Source of the DNA: Lachnospiraceae bacterium
Lineage (GTDB): Bacteria > Bacillota > Clostridia > Lachnospirales > Lachnospiraceae
DNA: 44,680 nt
Assembly (NCBI GenBank): GCA_900770225.1
Contig: CAAGJU010000335.1
Location: forward strand, 1-44,680
Direction: 5' to 3'
Below are positions 8,016 through 14,523 of the stretch, in pieces. Numbering within the stretch: the first letter of the stretch is position 1; each line of letters begins with the position of its first letter. The notes beneath the pieces were generated by a model. The model made no database searches. It was not told the origin of the DNA and was given only the letters and a program-made list of their open reading frames with translations. A program made the position numbers and the translations under genes.

Positions 8016-8056
8016 GAAAAAAAGCCACATCCAATCACGTAGTGATTGCGTGTGGC
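8016..8056 (-). terminator. Terminator between TerB and helicase genes
   Basis: GCCACA-CAATCAC at 8024-8038 pairs with GTGATTG-TGTGGC at 8042-8056 around a three-base loop with a small internal bulge. Read on the minus strand it is followed by seven T residues, a strong intrinsic terminator for the helicase transcript. On the plus strand the following bases are AATTTCG, so it may work weakly for the TerB gene too. Confidence 0.85.
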
Positions 8057-8084
8057 AATTTCGTTATAACAGGTAAAAATGCAT

Positions 8085-10616
8085 TCAGCTCGTTCCTGGA
8101 AGACGCGGCGAGCTGCTGCCGTTGATTTTTCCGGGGACGAAGCGGCTCCATGAGCGGACGCGCGCGAGCATGCCCTTTGTGTCGAGGACACTGAGCGCAA
8201 AACCCTTTCGAAGAAGCTCGACGGGAACGAATTCGTCATACTTGTCAAAGTACGGCTCTTCCTTCGGATAAAGCAGATCCATCGGATTCAGCGGCTGCTC
8301 AGCGGCATGGCTGACGATCTCGTAGAATTCACTGCGGGTTGTCCGCATCGTGAACTGCAGGTAGTAGGGGCGCGCGCTGTCCATGTTCTTGATGCCGAGG
8401 CGCGGACCGCAGATCAGGCGCAGGAACCGTTCGAGCGCGAGAAAAGCATAGGTGCCTAGCCACGGGAACAGCGCCCAGGTATTCCCGCCCATCGGGATCA
8501 GCGGCTCCTCCGTCACGCCGGCATGGCGGGCCATCAGGCGCGCAGTATCCAGGCGGGCGACGGCATTTTTCATGAGATACGGATAGGTGCTGTCTTCCGT
8601 GAGAACCCGGCGCATCCGTTCCAGAATATGCGTGTTGATGTCACCCGGGCAGTCGCCGAAATAGGCGGGAACATTGCCCTTGACCATTTCGCAGTATACC
8701 GTGTGACGATCCCGGTCGATCTCTTCGACGACCCAGACGTGACCGGCGATCGCTATTTTTTCACCGACGGGCGGAGGCGCGACGATCGTTCCGAGCTCCT
8801 CCGAGTCAGCGCGTACCGTAAATTCCTCATTTTCCTGAAAAACAGCATAGAAACGGAAGGAGTTCGTGATCCGTTCTCCGGCGAGTCCCACGATGAGCCC
8901 GCCGCGCTCTGTGACCTGGATGTGGTCGATGGCAATCAGGTGGCGGAGCAGGATGCGGTAATCATCCTGTGAGATCCGGTAAAAAACAGACAGCGAGAGG
9001 ACGCGCGAGGCGAGTTCCGCGGGTGTCATTTCTCCGCCGGCCATCAGCGTGCTCATTGTCTGGTGATAGAGCAGGCTGTAGGGCATGCGGTCGAGACGCG
9101 GCGGCTCCACCCAGCGCTCCTCCAGATACACCTGCACAAGGGCTATGCCCTGCAGAAGCTTCCAGGGGATGTTTTCCGGCAGCATCGCACGCGGTTCCGG
9201 CGGATCCTCCCGCATGACAAACCACATTTCCGGCGGCTGTCCGCGACGGCCGGTTCTGCCCATGCGCTGCAGAAAAGAGGAAACCGTGAACGGCGCATCA
9301 ATCTGAAAAGCACGCTCGAGCCGGCCGATGTCGATGCCGAGTTCCAGCGTTGAGGTCGTGACGGTGGTCAGACTCTGGCTGTCATCTTTCATGGCATCCT
9401 CAGCCGAGAGACGCAGCGAAGAGGACAGATTCCCGTGATGGATCAGGAAGCGGTCCGGCTCATGCTTTGCTTCGCAGTACTGCCGGAGCGTCGTAGTGAC
9501 GGCTTCCGCCTCCTCGCGTGAGTTGCAGAAGACGAGGCATTTCTTGCCCCTTGTGTGTTCAAAAATATAGCCGATCCCCGGGTCCGCGGCGAGAGGAGCC
9601 TGATCAGTAGCCGGCGCGAGTCGCGGCAGAGGGATGTCGGCGGGGGTGCTGTCCGGTTGTGGGATATCAGCAGGTGTGTTGTAATCCTGCGCACGATTCT
9701 GAGAACTCTGAGCAGTCTGATCCGGTGTATATTGCGCAGAACCGGTTCGGGCTGTGCACACAGAATCGGAGGAACCGGTATTTTCCGGCGGGGTGTCAAC
9801 GGTATGGCCTGGGGATACGGGGCTTACCGTGTTGAGGACACAGGCGTCGATGACATCGTCGGCCTGTATTTTTTCATCACGGGTAGTTTGTCTCTCCGGA
9901 TCTGCCGCCTGCGGCCCGGTGGTATAAAAATGCTCCATCGAGAGATGCCATGTCTCACGGGGCCCCTCGACGCGCGGGATCACGGTTCCGCGGCCGGTTC
10001 CCGAGGAGAGAAAACGCCCTGTCGCCTCAAGATCGCCGATGGTTGCCGAGAGACCGATCCTTCTTGGATGGCAGCCGGCCGTCCGTGAGAGACGTTCCAG
10101 CAGGCAGAGTGTCTGGCCGCCTCTGTCACCGCGCATCAGGGAGTGCACTTCATCGATGACGACGAAGCGGAGATCTCCGAACAGACGGCCGATCTCCGCG
10201 TGACGGCGGAGCATGAGCGCCTCCAGAGACTCCGGCGTGATCTGCAGAATGCCGGACGGATGCTTCAGGAGCTTACGCTTGTGCGACTGTGCCACATCGC
10301 CGTGCCAGTGCCACACCGGAATCTCAGCCTCTTCACAGAGGTCATTGAGCCGGGAAAACTGATCATTGATGAGCGCCTTCAGCGGTCCTATATAGAGCGC
10401 ACCGACAGATGCGGGCGGATCTTCATACAGAAGCGTCAGGATCGGAAAAAATGCCGCTTCCGTCTTCCCCGAAGCAGTCGAGGCGCAGAGCAGCAGATTA
10501 TCGTCCGTATTGAAAATGGCGTCAGCTGCCGCCGCCTGGATGGCGCGGAGCGATTGCCAGTTATTTCTGTAGATGAAATCCTGAATAAACGGTGCGAAGC
10601 GTGTGAAAATATCCAT
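8085..10616 (-). CDS. Lhr/BrxHI-like DEAD/DEAH helicase
   Basis: An 843-residue superfamily 2 helicase. Motifs in order: ASTASGKTEAAF (Walker A, near residue 45), VIDEVHSLMRGDRGGQT (DEVH, motif II), GLSATIGD (motif III), KCLVFCNSREEAEA (motif IV), TSTLELGIDIG (V) and LQRMGRTGRRG (VI), followed by a long C-terminal region as in Lhr-like helicases. A Pro/Thr-rich insertion of about 80 residues separates the two RecA lobes. The closest named relative by gene context is BrxHI of type 2 BREX. It lies downstream of the BrxD-like ATPase on the same strand, and faces the TerB gene across a terminator. Likely an ATP-driven DNA translocase or unwinding engine of this module. Confidence 0.88.
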   Translation of the reverse strand: MDIFTRFAPFIQDFIYRNNWQSLRAIQAAAADAIFNTDDNLLLCASTASGKTEAAFFPILTLLYEDPPASVGALYIGPLKALINDQFSRLNDLCEEAEIPVWHWHGDVAQSHKRKLLKHPSGILQITPESLEALMLRRHAEIGRLFGDLRFVVIDEVHSLMRGDRGGQTLCLLERLSRTAGCHPRRIGLSATIGDLEATGRFLSSGTGRGTVIPRVEGPRETWHLSMEHFYTTGPQAADPERQTTRDEKIQADDVIDACVLNTVSPVSPGHTVDTPPENTGSSDSVCTARTGSAQYTPDQTAQSSQNRAQDYNTPADIPQPDSTPADIPLPRLAPATDQAPLAADPGIGYIFEHTRGKKCLVFCNSREEAEAVTTTLRQYCEAKHEPDRFLIHHGNLSSSLRLSAEDAMKDDSQSLTTVTTSTLELGIDIGRLERAFQIDAPFTVSSFLQRMGRTGRRGQPPEMWFVMREDPPEPRAMLPENIPWKLLQGIALVQVYLEERWVEPPRLDRMPYSLLYHQTMSTLMAGGEMTPAELASRVLSLSVFYRISQDDYRILLRHLIAIDHIQVTERGGLIVGLAGERITNSFRFYAVFQENEEFTVRADSEELGTIVAPPPVGEKIAIAGHVWVVEEIDRDRHTVYCEMVKGNVPAYFGDCPGDINTHILERMRRVLTEDSTYPYLMKNAVARLDTARLMARHAGVTEEPLIPMGGNTWALFPWLGTYAFLALERFLRLICGPRLGIKNMDSARPYYLQFTMRTTRSEFYEIVSHAAEQPLNPMDLLYPKEEPYFDKYDEFVPVELLRKGFALSVLDTKGMLARVRSWSRFVPGKINGSSSPRLPGTS

Positions 10617-10693
10617 GATATTATCTCCAACCCGTGCGGCTGATTAAAGTCAGGTCCGTGCTATAATCACGGAATTCCAGCCGGCAGTCTGCA

Positions 10694-10743
10694 GATACAG
10701 ATGCTTCCAACCCGCAGCCATCTGCGGATGAGGCATCTGTATC
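10694..10743. repeat. Two-tier hairpin between ATPase and helicase genes
   Basis: GATACAGATGC at 10694-10704 pairs perfectly with GCATCTGTATC at 10733-10743; inside it CCGCAG at 10712-10717 pairs with CTGCGG at 10722-10727. The outer stem extends further with one bulge. There is no T-tract, so it may be an mRNA processing or stability element that lets the ATPase and helicase be expressed at different levels. Confidence 0.65.
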
Positions 10744-10767
10744 GCAGAATATCAGAGTGGCCGCGAA

Positions 10768-12105
10768 TCACAGTGTAAAGCTGGCAAAGTTGTCGCCGCC
10801 CGCAGAACTGCTCTGCTCGCTCAGTGCATCCTGTGCGTATACGAACTGATCCGAACCAAGCAGTGCCTTTACATCGCTTCCCGGATACTGATACAGGATA
10901 TCCAGCAATTCGATAAAATCGCGGATGACTTCACGCGGCGTGATGTGAGAGTCAGCGCCGATCCGTTCGTATTCGATTTTGATGAAATCGGCCAGATCCG
11001 TATCGGAGAGGTTCGGATCCCAGCTGTAGAGCTGGGCGTGGATCTCGGCTATTTTTCCGCAGAGAACCAGCATCTCTTCGGCCGTCAGCGGCTCCAGACG
11101 GATCACAGGGCCCAGCAGATCACGCTTGCCGTCTTTTGAGAAACGTCCCTCCTGCAGACGGGAGCACAGCGCCTCATAGCTGTAGACACCGCGGCGCGTA
11201 TCCTCGATGCACTGCGGGGTGCCGGACATCAGGAAGCCGATGTAGTGCGCCCTTCCCTGCAGCGTGTCGTTATACATTGTGAGGATTTTTTCATAATTGT
11301 ACTGGCGGGAGATGCTGTTCGGGATTTTGTAGATGTTCACAAGCTCGTCGATCATGACGATCAGCCCGGCATAGCCTGCCTGACGGAGAAACCATGCGTA
11401 GAGCTTCATGTAGTCATACCAGTCGTCATCGGTGATGATGACATTGACGCCGAGCTCCCGCCGGGCATCTGTTTTTGTCGCGTATTCTCCCCGGAACCAT
11501 TTGAGGACGCAGGCCTTCATCTCGTCGTTTCCGTTCTCGCTGCTCTGGTAGTAAAGCGTCAGGAGCCGCGCGAAGTCAAAGCCGTGGACCAGATCATTCA
11601 TCGATGTGATGACAGCATAAATCTGTTTCTCCACTGCCTCACGGAATCCGGGATCCGAAGGAGATATGCCTGCTGCCGCTGTTGCCGATTTGACGCTCTG
11701 AATCCAGCGATCGAGGATGAGCGGGAGAGCACCGCCCTCGGGACGGGTCTTGGTGGACATATTCTGTACCAGCTCACGGTAAGTGGCCAGCCCCTGTCCG
11801 TTGTTTCCGCAGAGTTTTCTCTCGGGAGAGAGGTCAGCATCCACGACCGCGAAACCGCGATCCATCACATAGCTGCGCATGGTCTGCAGCAGAAAACTTT
11901 TGCCGCTTCCGTATCTGCCGACAATGAAGCGGAAGGAAGCGCCGCCGTCGGCGATAATGTCCACATCGCGGAGGAGGGAATCAATTTCATTTTTTCTTCC
12001 GACGGCGATGTAGGGCAGACCGGTACGCGGAACAACGCCGCCCTTCAGCGACTGGATGACGGTGTTGGCTATTCTCTTCGGTATTTTTCTCTGTGTTTCG
12101 GACAA
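10768..12105 (-). CDS. BrxD-like P-loop ATPase (DUF2791 type)
   Basis: A 445-residue AAA-like ATPase. Walker A is VGRYGSGKSFLLQ near residue 65; Walker B is GLIVMIDELVNIYK near residue 245; an FLMSGTP sensor-like strand follows. The N terminus (IANTVIQSLKGGVVPRTGLPYIAVGR) and the overall plan match the BREX protein BrxD / DUF2791 family. It is the promoter-proximal gene of a minus-strand pair with the helicase, 151 bases apart. In type 2 BREX, BrxD and BrxHI also sit together, but no PglX methylase or PglZ is in this window. It probably loads or powers the helicase on DNA; that is inference. Confidence 0.85.
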   Translation of the reverse strand: MSETQRKIPKRIANTVIQSLKGGVVPRTGLPYIAVGRKNEIDSLLRDVDIIADGGASFRFIVGRYGSGKSFLLQTMRSYVMDRGFAVVDADLSPERKLCGNNGQGLATYRELVQNMSTKTRPEGGALPLILDRWIQSVKSATAAAGISPSDPGFREAVEKQIYAVITSMNDLVHGFDFARLLTLYYQSSENGNDEMKACVLKWFRGEYATKTDARRELGVNVIITDDDWYDYMKLYAWFLRQAGYAGLIVMIDELVNIYKIPNSISRQYNYEKILTMYNDTLQGRAHYIGFLMSGTPQCIEDTRRGVYSYEALCSRLQEGRFSKDGKRDLLGPVIRLEPLTAEEMLVLCGKIAEIHAQLYSWDPNLSDTDLADFIKIEYERIGADSHITPREVIRDFIELLDILYQYPGSDVKALLGSDQFVYAQDALSEQSSSAGGDNFASFTL

Positions 12106-12157
12106 GGGTAAAACCTCGCTTTCGTGAATTTCTGCAGCGATGAGTGAACCGTTTCCT

Positions 12158-12187
12158 ATTATAGCATCAGATGCCGGCGGACAAGAA
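12158..12187 (-). promoter_or_regulatory. Promoter candidate of ATPase-helicase pair
   Basis: On the minus strand TTCTTG (12187-12182) and a perfect TATAAT (12163-12158) are 18 bases apart, about 50 bases before the ATPase start. The -35 match is moderate. Confidence 0.5.
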
Positions 12188-12299
12188 CGTACATTATTAT
12201 CCTGCTGATACTTTTGCAGAATGTTCAGATTTATGTATCATTTTCAGATTTTTAATCTGCAGCATGTCGCGTCCTTTCTTTCTTGACGGTGAAAGAGTT

Positions 12300-12328
12300 T
12301 TGATGCCGATGCAACAGCATGTTATCAT
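12300..12328 (+). promoter_or_regulatory. Promoter candidate of fruK-like gene
   Basis: TTGATG at 12300-12305 and TATCAT at 12323-12328 with a 17-base spacer, 90 bases before the ATG at 12418. The remaining 12106-12299 stretch shows only the divergent ATPase promoter and no gene I can support. Confidence 0.5.
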
Positions 12329-12417
12329 GAAGATGGGTTTTGTCAATGTGGATCTGGAGCATTGCTTTCAGACAACGAATTATCAGAGAATGCTGATCAG
12401 AGCAGAAAGAGAATGGC

Positions 12418-13323
12418 ATGATTTACACGGTTACCTTTAATCCATCGCTTGACTATATTTTTACCGTCGATGATTTTCAGATGGGACGCACAAACAGAAT
12501 GACATCGGAGCAGATGCTGCCGGGCGGCAAGGGCATCAATGTATCGATCGTTCTGAAGAATCTAGGATTCGACAGCACGGCGCTCGGTTTCATTGCGGGA
12601 TTCACCGGGGACGAGATCGACCGCCGTCTGCAGGCGATGGGACTTCATACGGATTTCATTCGTATTCCGGAGGGCATGTCCCGCATCAATCTGAAATTGA
12701 AGAGTGTGGACGGAACAGAGATCAATGGCATGGGTCCCGTGATCAGAAAAAATGAACTGGATGCGCTGATGAGCCGTCTGGATCGGCTCACAGCCGGAGA
12801 TACGCTGTTTCTTGCCGGAAGCATTCCCGCTTCCCTGCCGGATGATATGTACAGCCGCATCATGAAGATGCTGGACGGGCGCGGCGTGAGGATCGTTGTG
12901 GATGCCACCCGGGATCTGCTGATGAAGGTGCTGCCGTATCATCCGTTTCTGATCAAGCCGAACAACCATGAACTCGGCGATATTTTCGGGGTGACGCTCC
13001 GGACGAGAGAAGAAGTGGAACCTTATGCGAGACGAATGCAGGAGATGGGCGCATGCAACGTGCTCGTCTCAATGGCCGGTGAGGGTGCCGTGCTTCTGGC
13101 AGAAGACGGCTCTGTGCATATGTCTCCGGCCCCGAAAGGAAAGCTGGTCAATGCCGTAGGTGCCGGAGATTCCATGGTTGCCGGTTTCATGGCGGGATGG
13201 ATGGAGAGCGGCGATTATGCACATGCTTTTCATATGGGACTTGCCACGGGGAGTGCCAGTGCTTTTTCGGATTTCCTTGCGACAAGGGAAGAGGTACAGA
13301 ACGTGCTTCGGCAGCTGGAATGA
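12418..13323 (+). CDS. fruK: 1-phosphofructokinase family kinase (PfkB)
   Basis: A 301-residue PfkB-family sugar-phosphate kinase. It opens with MIYTVTFNPSLDYIF, has the N-terminal GGKGINVSIVLKNLG signature and the C-terminal NAVGAGDSMVAGF motif holding the catalytic Asp and anion hole. By sequence style it is of the FruK/LacC branch, so it phosphorylates fructose-1-phosphate or tagatose-6-phosphate to the bisphosphate in the cytosol. No fructose PTS gene or DeoR regulator is adjacent, so the substrate is not settled by context. The ribosome site is weak (AAAGAG). A second PfkB kinase of the window lies at 23634. Confidence 0.82.
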   Translation: MIYTVTFNPSLDYIFTVDDFQMGRTNRMTSEQMLPGGKGINVSIVLKNLGFDSTALGFIAGFTGDEIDRRLQAMGLHTDFIRIPEGMSRINLKLKSVDGTEINGMGPVIRKNELDALMSRLDRLTAGDTLFLAGSIPASLPDDMYSRIMKMLDGRGVRIVVDATRDLLMKVLPYHPFLIKPNNHELGDIFGVTLRTREEVEPYARRMQEMGACNVLVSMAGEGAVLLAEDGSVHMSPAPKGKLVNAVGAGDSMVAGFMAGWMESGDYAHAFHMGLATGSASAFSDFLATREEVQNVLRQLE

Positions 13324-13330
13324 GTCTGAT

Positions 13331-13466
13331 CGCCGAAAAAACTAAAATGAAAGTGCCGAAAAAACTAAAACAGAATTGCCGAAAAAACCAAAATGAAACT
13401 GCCGAAAAAACTAAAATAAAAATGCCGAAAAACACGTAACAAAAGTGCTGAAAAACTCAAAACAGT
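13331..13466. repeat. 23-bp A-rich tandem repeat, six copies
   Basis: Units start at 13331, 13354, 13377, 13400, 13423 and 13446, each beginning (T)GCCGAAAAAACTAAAA and decaying toward the end. It lies directly after the fruK-like stop codon and before the hsp20 promoter. There are no unique spacers, so it is not a CRISPR array. Confidence 0.9.
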
Positions 13467-13541
13467 TTCAGTGTGCCATGCAGGGACAGCAGTGCGGATA
13501 AATCTGCGCAATTGACCGAATTGATAAAAAATTTGAAAAAA

Positions 13542-13568
13542 TTAGCACTCAACACTTGACATGGCTAA
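13542..13568. promoter_or_regulatory. CIRCE-like HrcA operator
   Basis: The left half TTAGCACTC is identical to the CIRCE consensus; after nine bases the right half CATGGCTAA matches six of nine consensus positions (GAGTGCTAA). CIRCE is the site of the heat-shock repressor HrcA. Position over the -35 box of hsp20 fits repression. The decayed right half suggests weak binding or a relic. Confidence 0.65.
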
Positions 13569-13584
13569 CAAATGGGACTATTAC
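13556..13584 (+). promoter_or_regulatory. Promoter of hsp20
   Basis: TTGACA at 13556-13561 and TATTAC at 13579-13584 with a 17-base spacer. The -35 box lies inside the CIRCE-like operator. A transcript from here would have a leader of about 125 bases. Confidence 0.75.
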
Positions 13585-13717
13585 CCAAGTTGTAAAGAGA
13601 AAGGAAATAAAGATCAGAGATACAGACAGGAAATAAGATTCAATCCTTTCTCCGTAAAGATAACAACGACAGTTCAGAACAACATCCTGGACCGAATAAA
13701 AAAGGAGGTTATGACTT

Positions 13718-14188
13718 ATGATGTACGCACCTGATTTATTTGGAGAGAATTTGATGGATGATTGGATGGACGAGATGGATGCATGGGACAGAGCACTCAC
13801 GAAAAATGCATCGAAGAGAAATCCGCTGTATGGCAGACATGCTAAGAACATCATGAAGACCGATGTCACCGAGAAGAACGGCAATTATGAAATCGCCGTT
13901 GATCTGCCGGGATTCAAGAAAGATGAGGTTTCACTTACCCTTGAAGACGGTTATCTGACCATTCAGACGAACAAGAGCCTTGAGAAAGACGAAAAGGATA
14001 AGAAGGGTCATGTACTTCGTCAGGAACGTTACGCCGGCAACATGGCGAGAAGCTTCTACGTAGGTGATGAAGTGAAGGAAACTGATGTCCATGCGAAATT
14101 CGAAGACGGTGTTCTCCGCATCACCCTTCCGGCAGCAGAGGAAACGCACAGAGTTCCGGAACATAAGACCATTGCCATTGCAGGTTAA
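13718..14188 (+). CDS. Small heat-shock protein Hsp20
   Basis: A 156-residue small heat-shock protein, an ATP-independent holdase. The alpha-crystallin domain runs from about residue 45: KTDVTEKNGNYEIAVDLPGF, then the DEVSLTLEDGYLTIQ strand pair, ending with FEDGVLRITLPA, which contains the diagnostic G-V-L motif. The N-terminal region is Met/Asp-rich (MDDWMDEMDAWDRAL). An AAAGGAGG site lies about ten bases before the ATG at 13718; an ATG at 13711 is out of frame. The gene is monocistronic, flanked by its own promoter with a CIRCE-like operator and a strong terminator. Confidence 0.95.
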   Translation: MMYAPDLFGENLMDDWMDEMDAWDRALTKNASKRNPLYGRHAKNIMKTDVTEKNGNYEIAVDLPGFKKDEVSLTLEDGYLTIQTNKSLEKDEKDKKGHVLRQERYAGNMARSFYVGDEVKETDVHAKFEDGVLRITLPAAEETHRVPEHKTIAIAG

Positions 14189-14266
14189 CCGGACATGAGA
14201 CAAATGACTGATCCGCCGCGGGTCAGCCACGGAAATGACGAAAACTTTTGAATAAACCATCACAGG

Positions 14267-14312
14267 AAAGAGCCCTGCGGCTGCTGTTACAGGCAGCCGC
14301 AGGGCTCTTTCT
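14267..14312 (+). terminator. Intrinsic terminator after hsp20
   Basis: An 18-bp perfect stem (14267-14284 with 14293-14310; core GAGCCCTGCGGCTGC) with an eight-base loop, ending in CTTTCT. It lies 80 bases after the hsp20 stop codon. Confidence 0.9.
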
Positions 14313-14365
14313 GCATGTGGGGCCGGGGGTGTGTATACTGTTGCGTAAAGTTACGATTCAAAAGG

Positions 14366-14405
14366 TGGAAGTCTCCATGTGTGACAGTGGCTGGCAAAGA
14401 GTGAA
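14366..14405 (+). repeat. 40-bp interspersed repeat R3, copy a
   Basis: A segment beginning TGGAAGTCTCCATGTGTGA and ending GAGTGAA recurs with a one-base gap and a few changes at 29143-29181. It sits upstream of the C1 protease gene in one case and the alarmone synthetase gene in the other. Confidence 0.6.
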
Positions 14406-14440
14406 TAATAACTGGTTGTCAACAGTTTTGTACATTGTTG

Positions 14441-14469
14441 GTGACATTTCGGCGAATTTTCTTTACAAT
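14441..14469 (+). promoter_or_regulatory. Promoter candidate of C1 protease gene
   Basis: GTGACA at 14441-14446 and TACAAT at 14464-14469, 17 bases apart, about 55 bases before the ATG. The rest of 14188-14524 holds the hsp20 terminator and the R3 repeat and no gene. Confidence 0.45.
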
Positions 14470-14523
14470 AAAGAAGACAGCAGTATGTGAAGCGATGGCG
14501 CTGCTGTGAATGGAGATTATCAT

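Noticed and set aside
12171..12440. An 89-codon frame upstream of and overlapping the fruK-like start
   Set aside because: It spans the fruK promoter, overlaps the kinase start in another frame and has no ribosome site or homology that I recognise.
13331..13466. CRISPR array
   Set aside because: Units are contiguous 23-mers with no unique spacers, and there are no cas genes.
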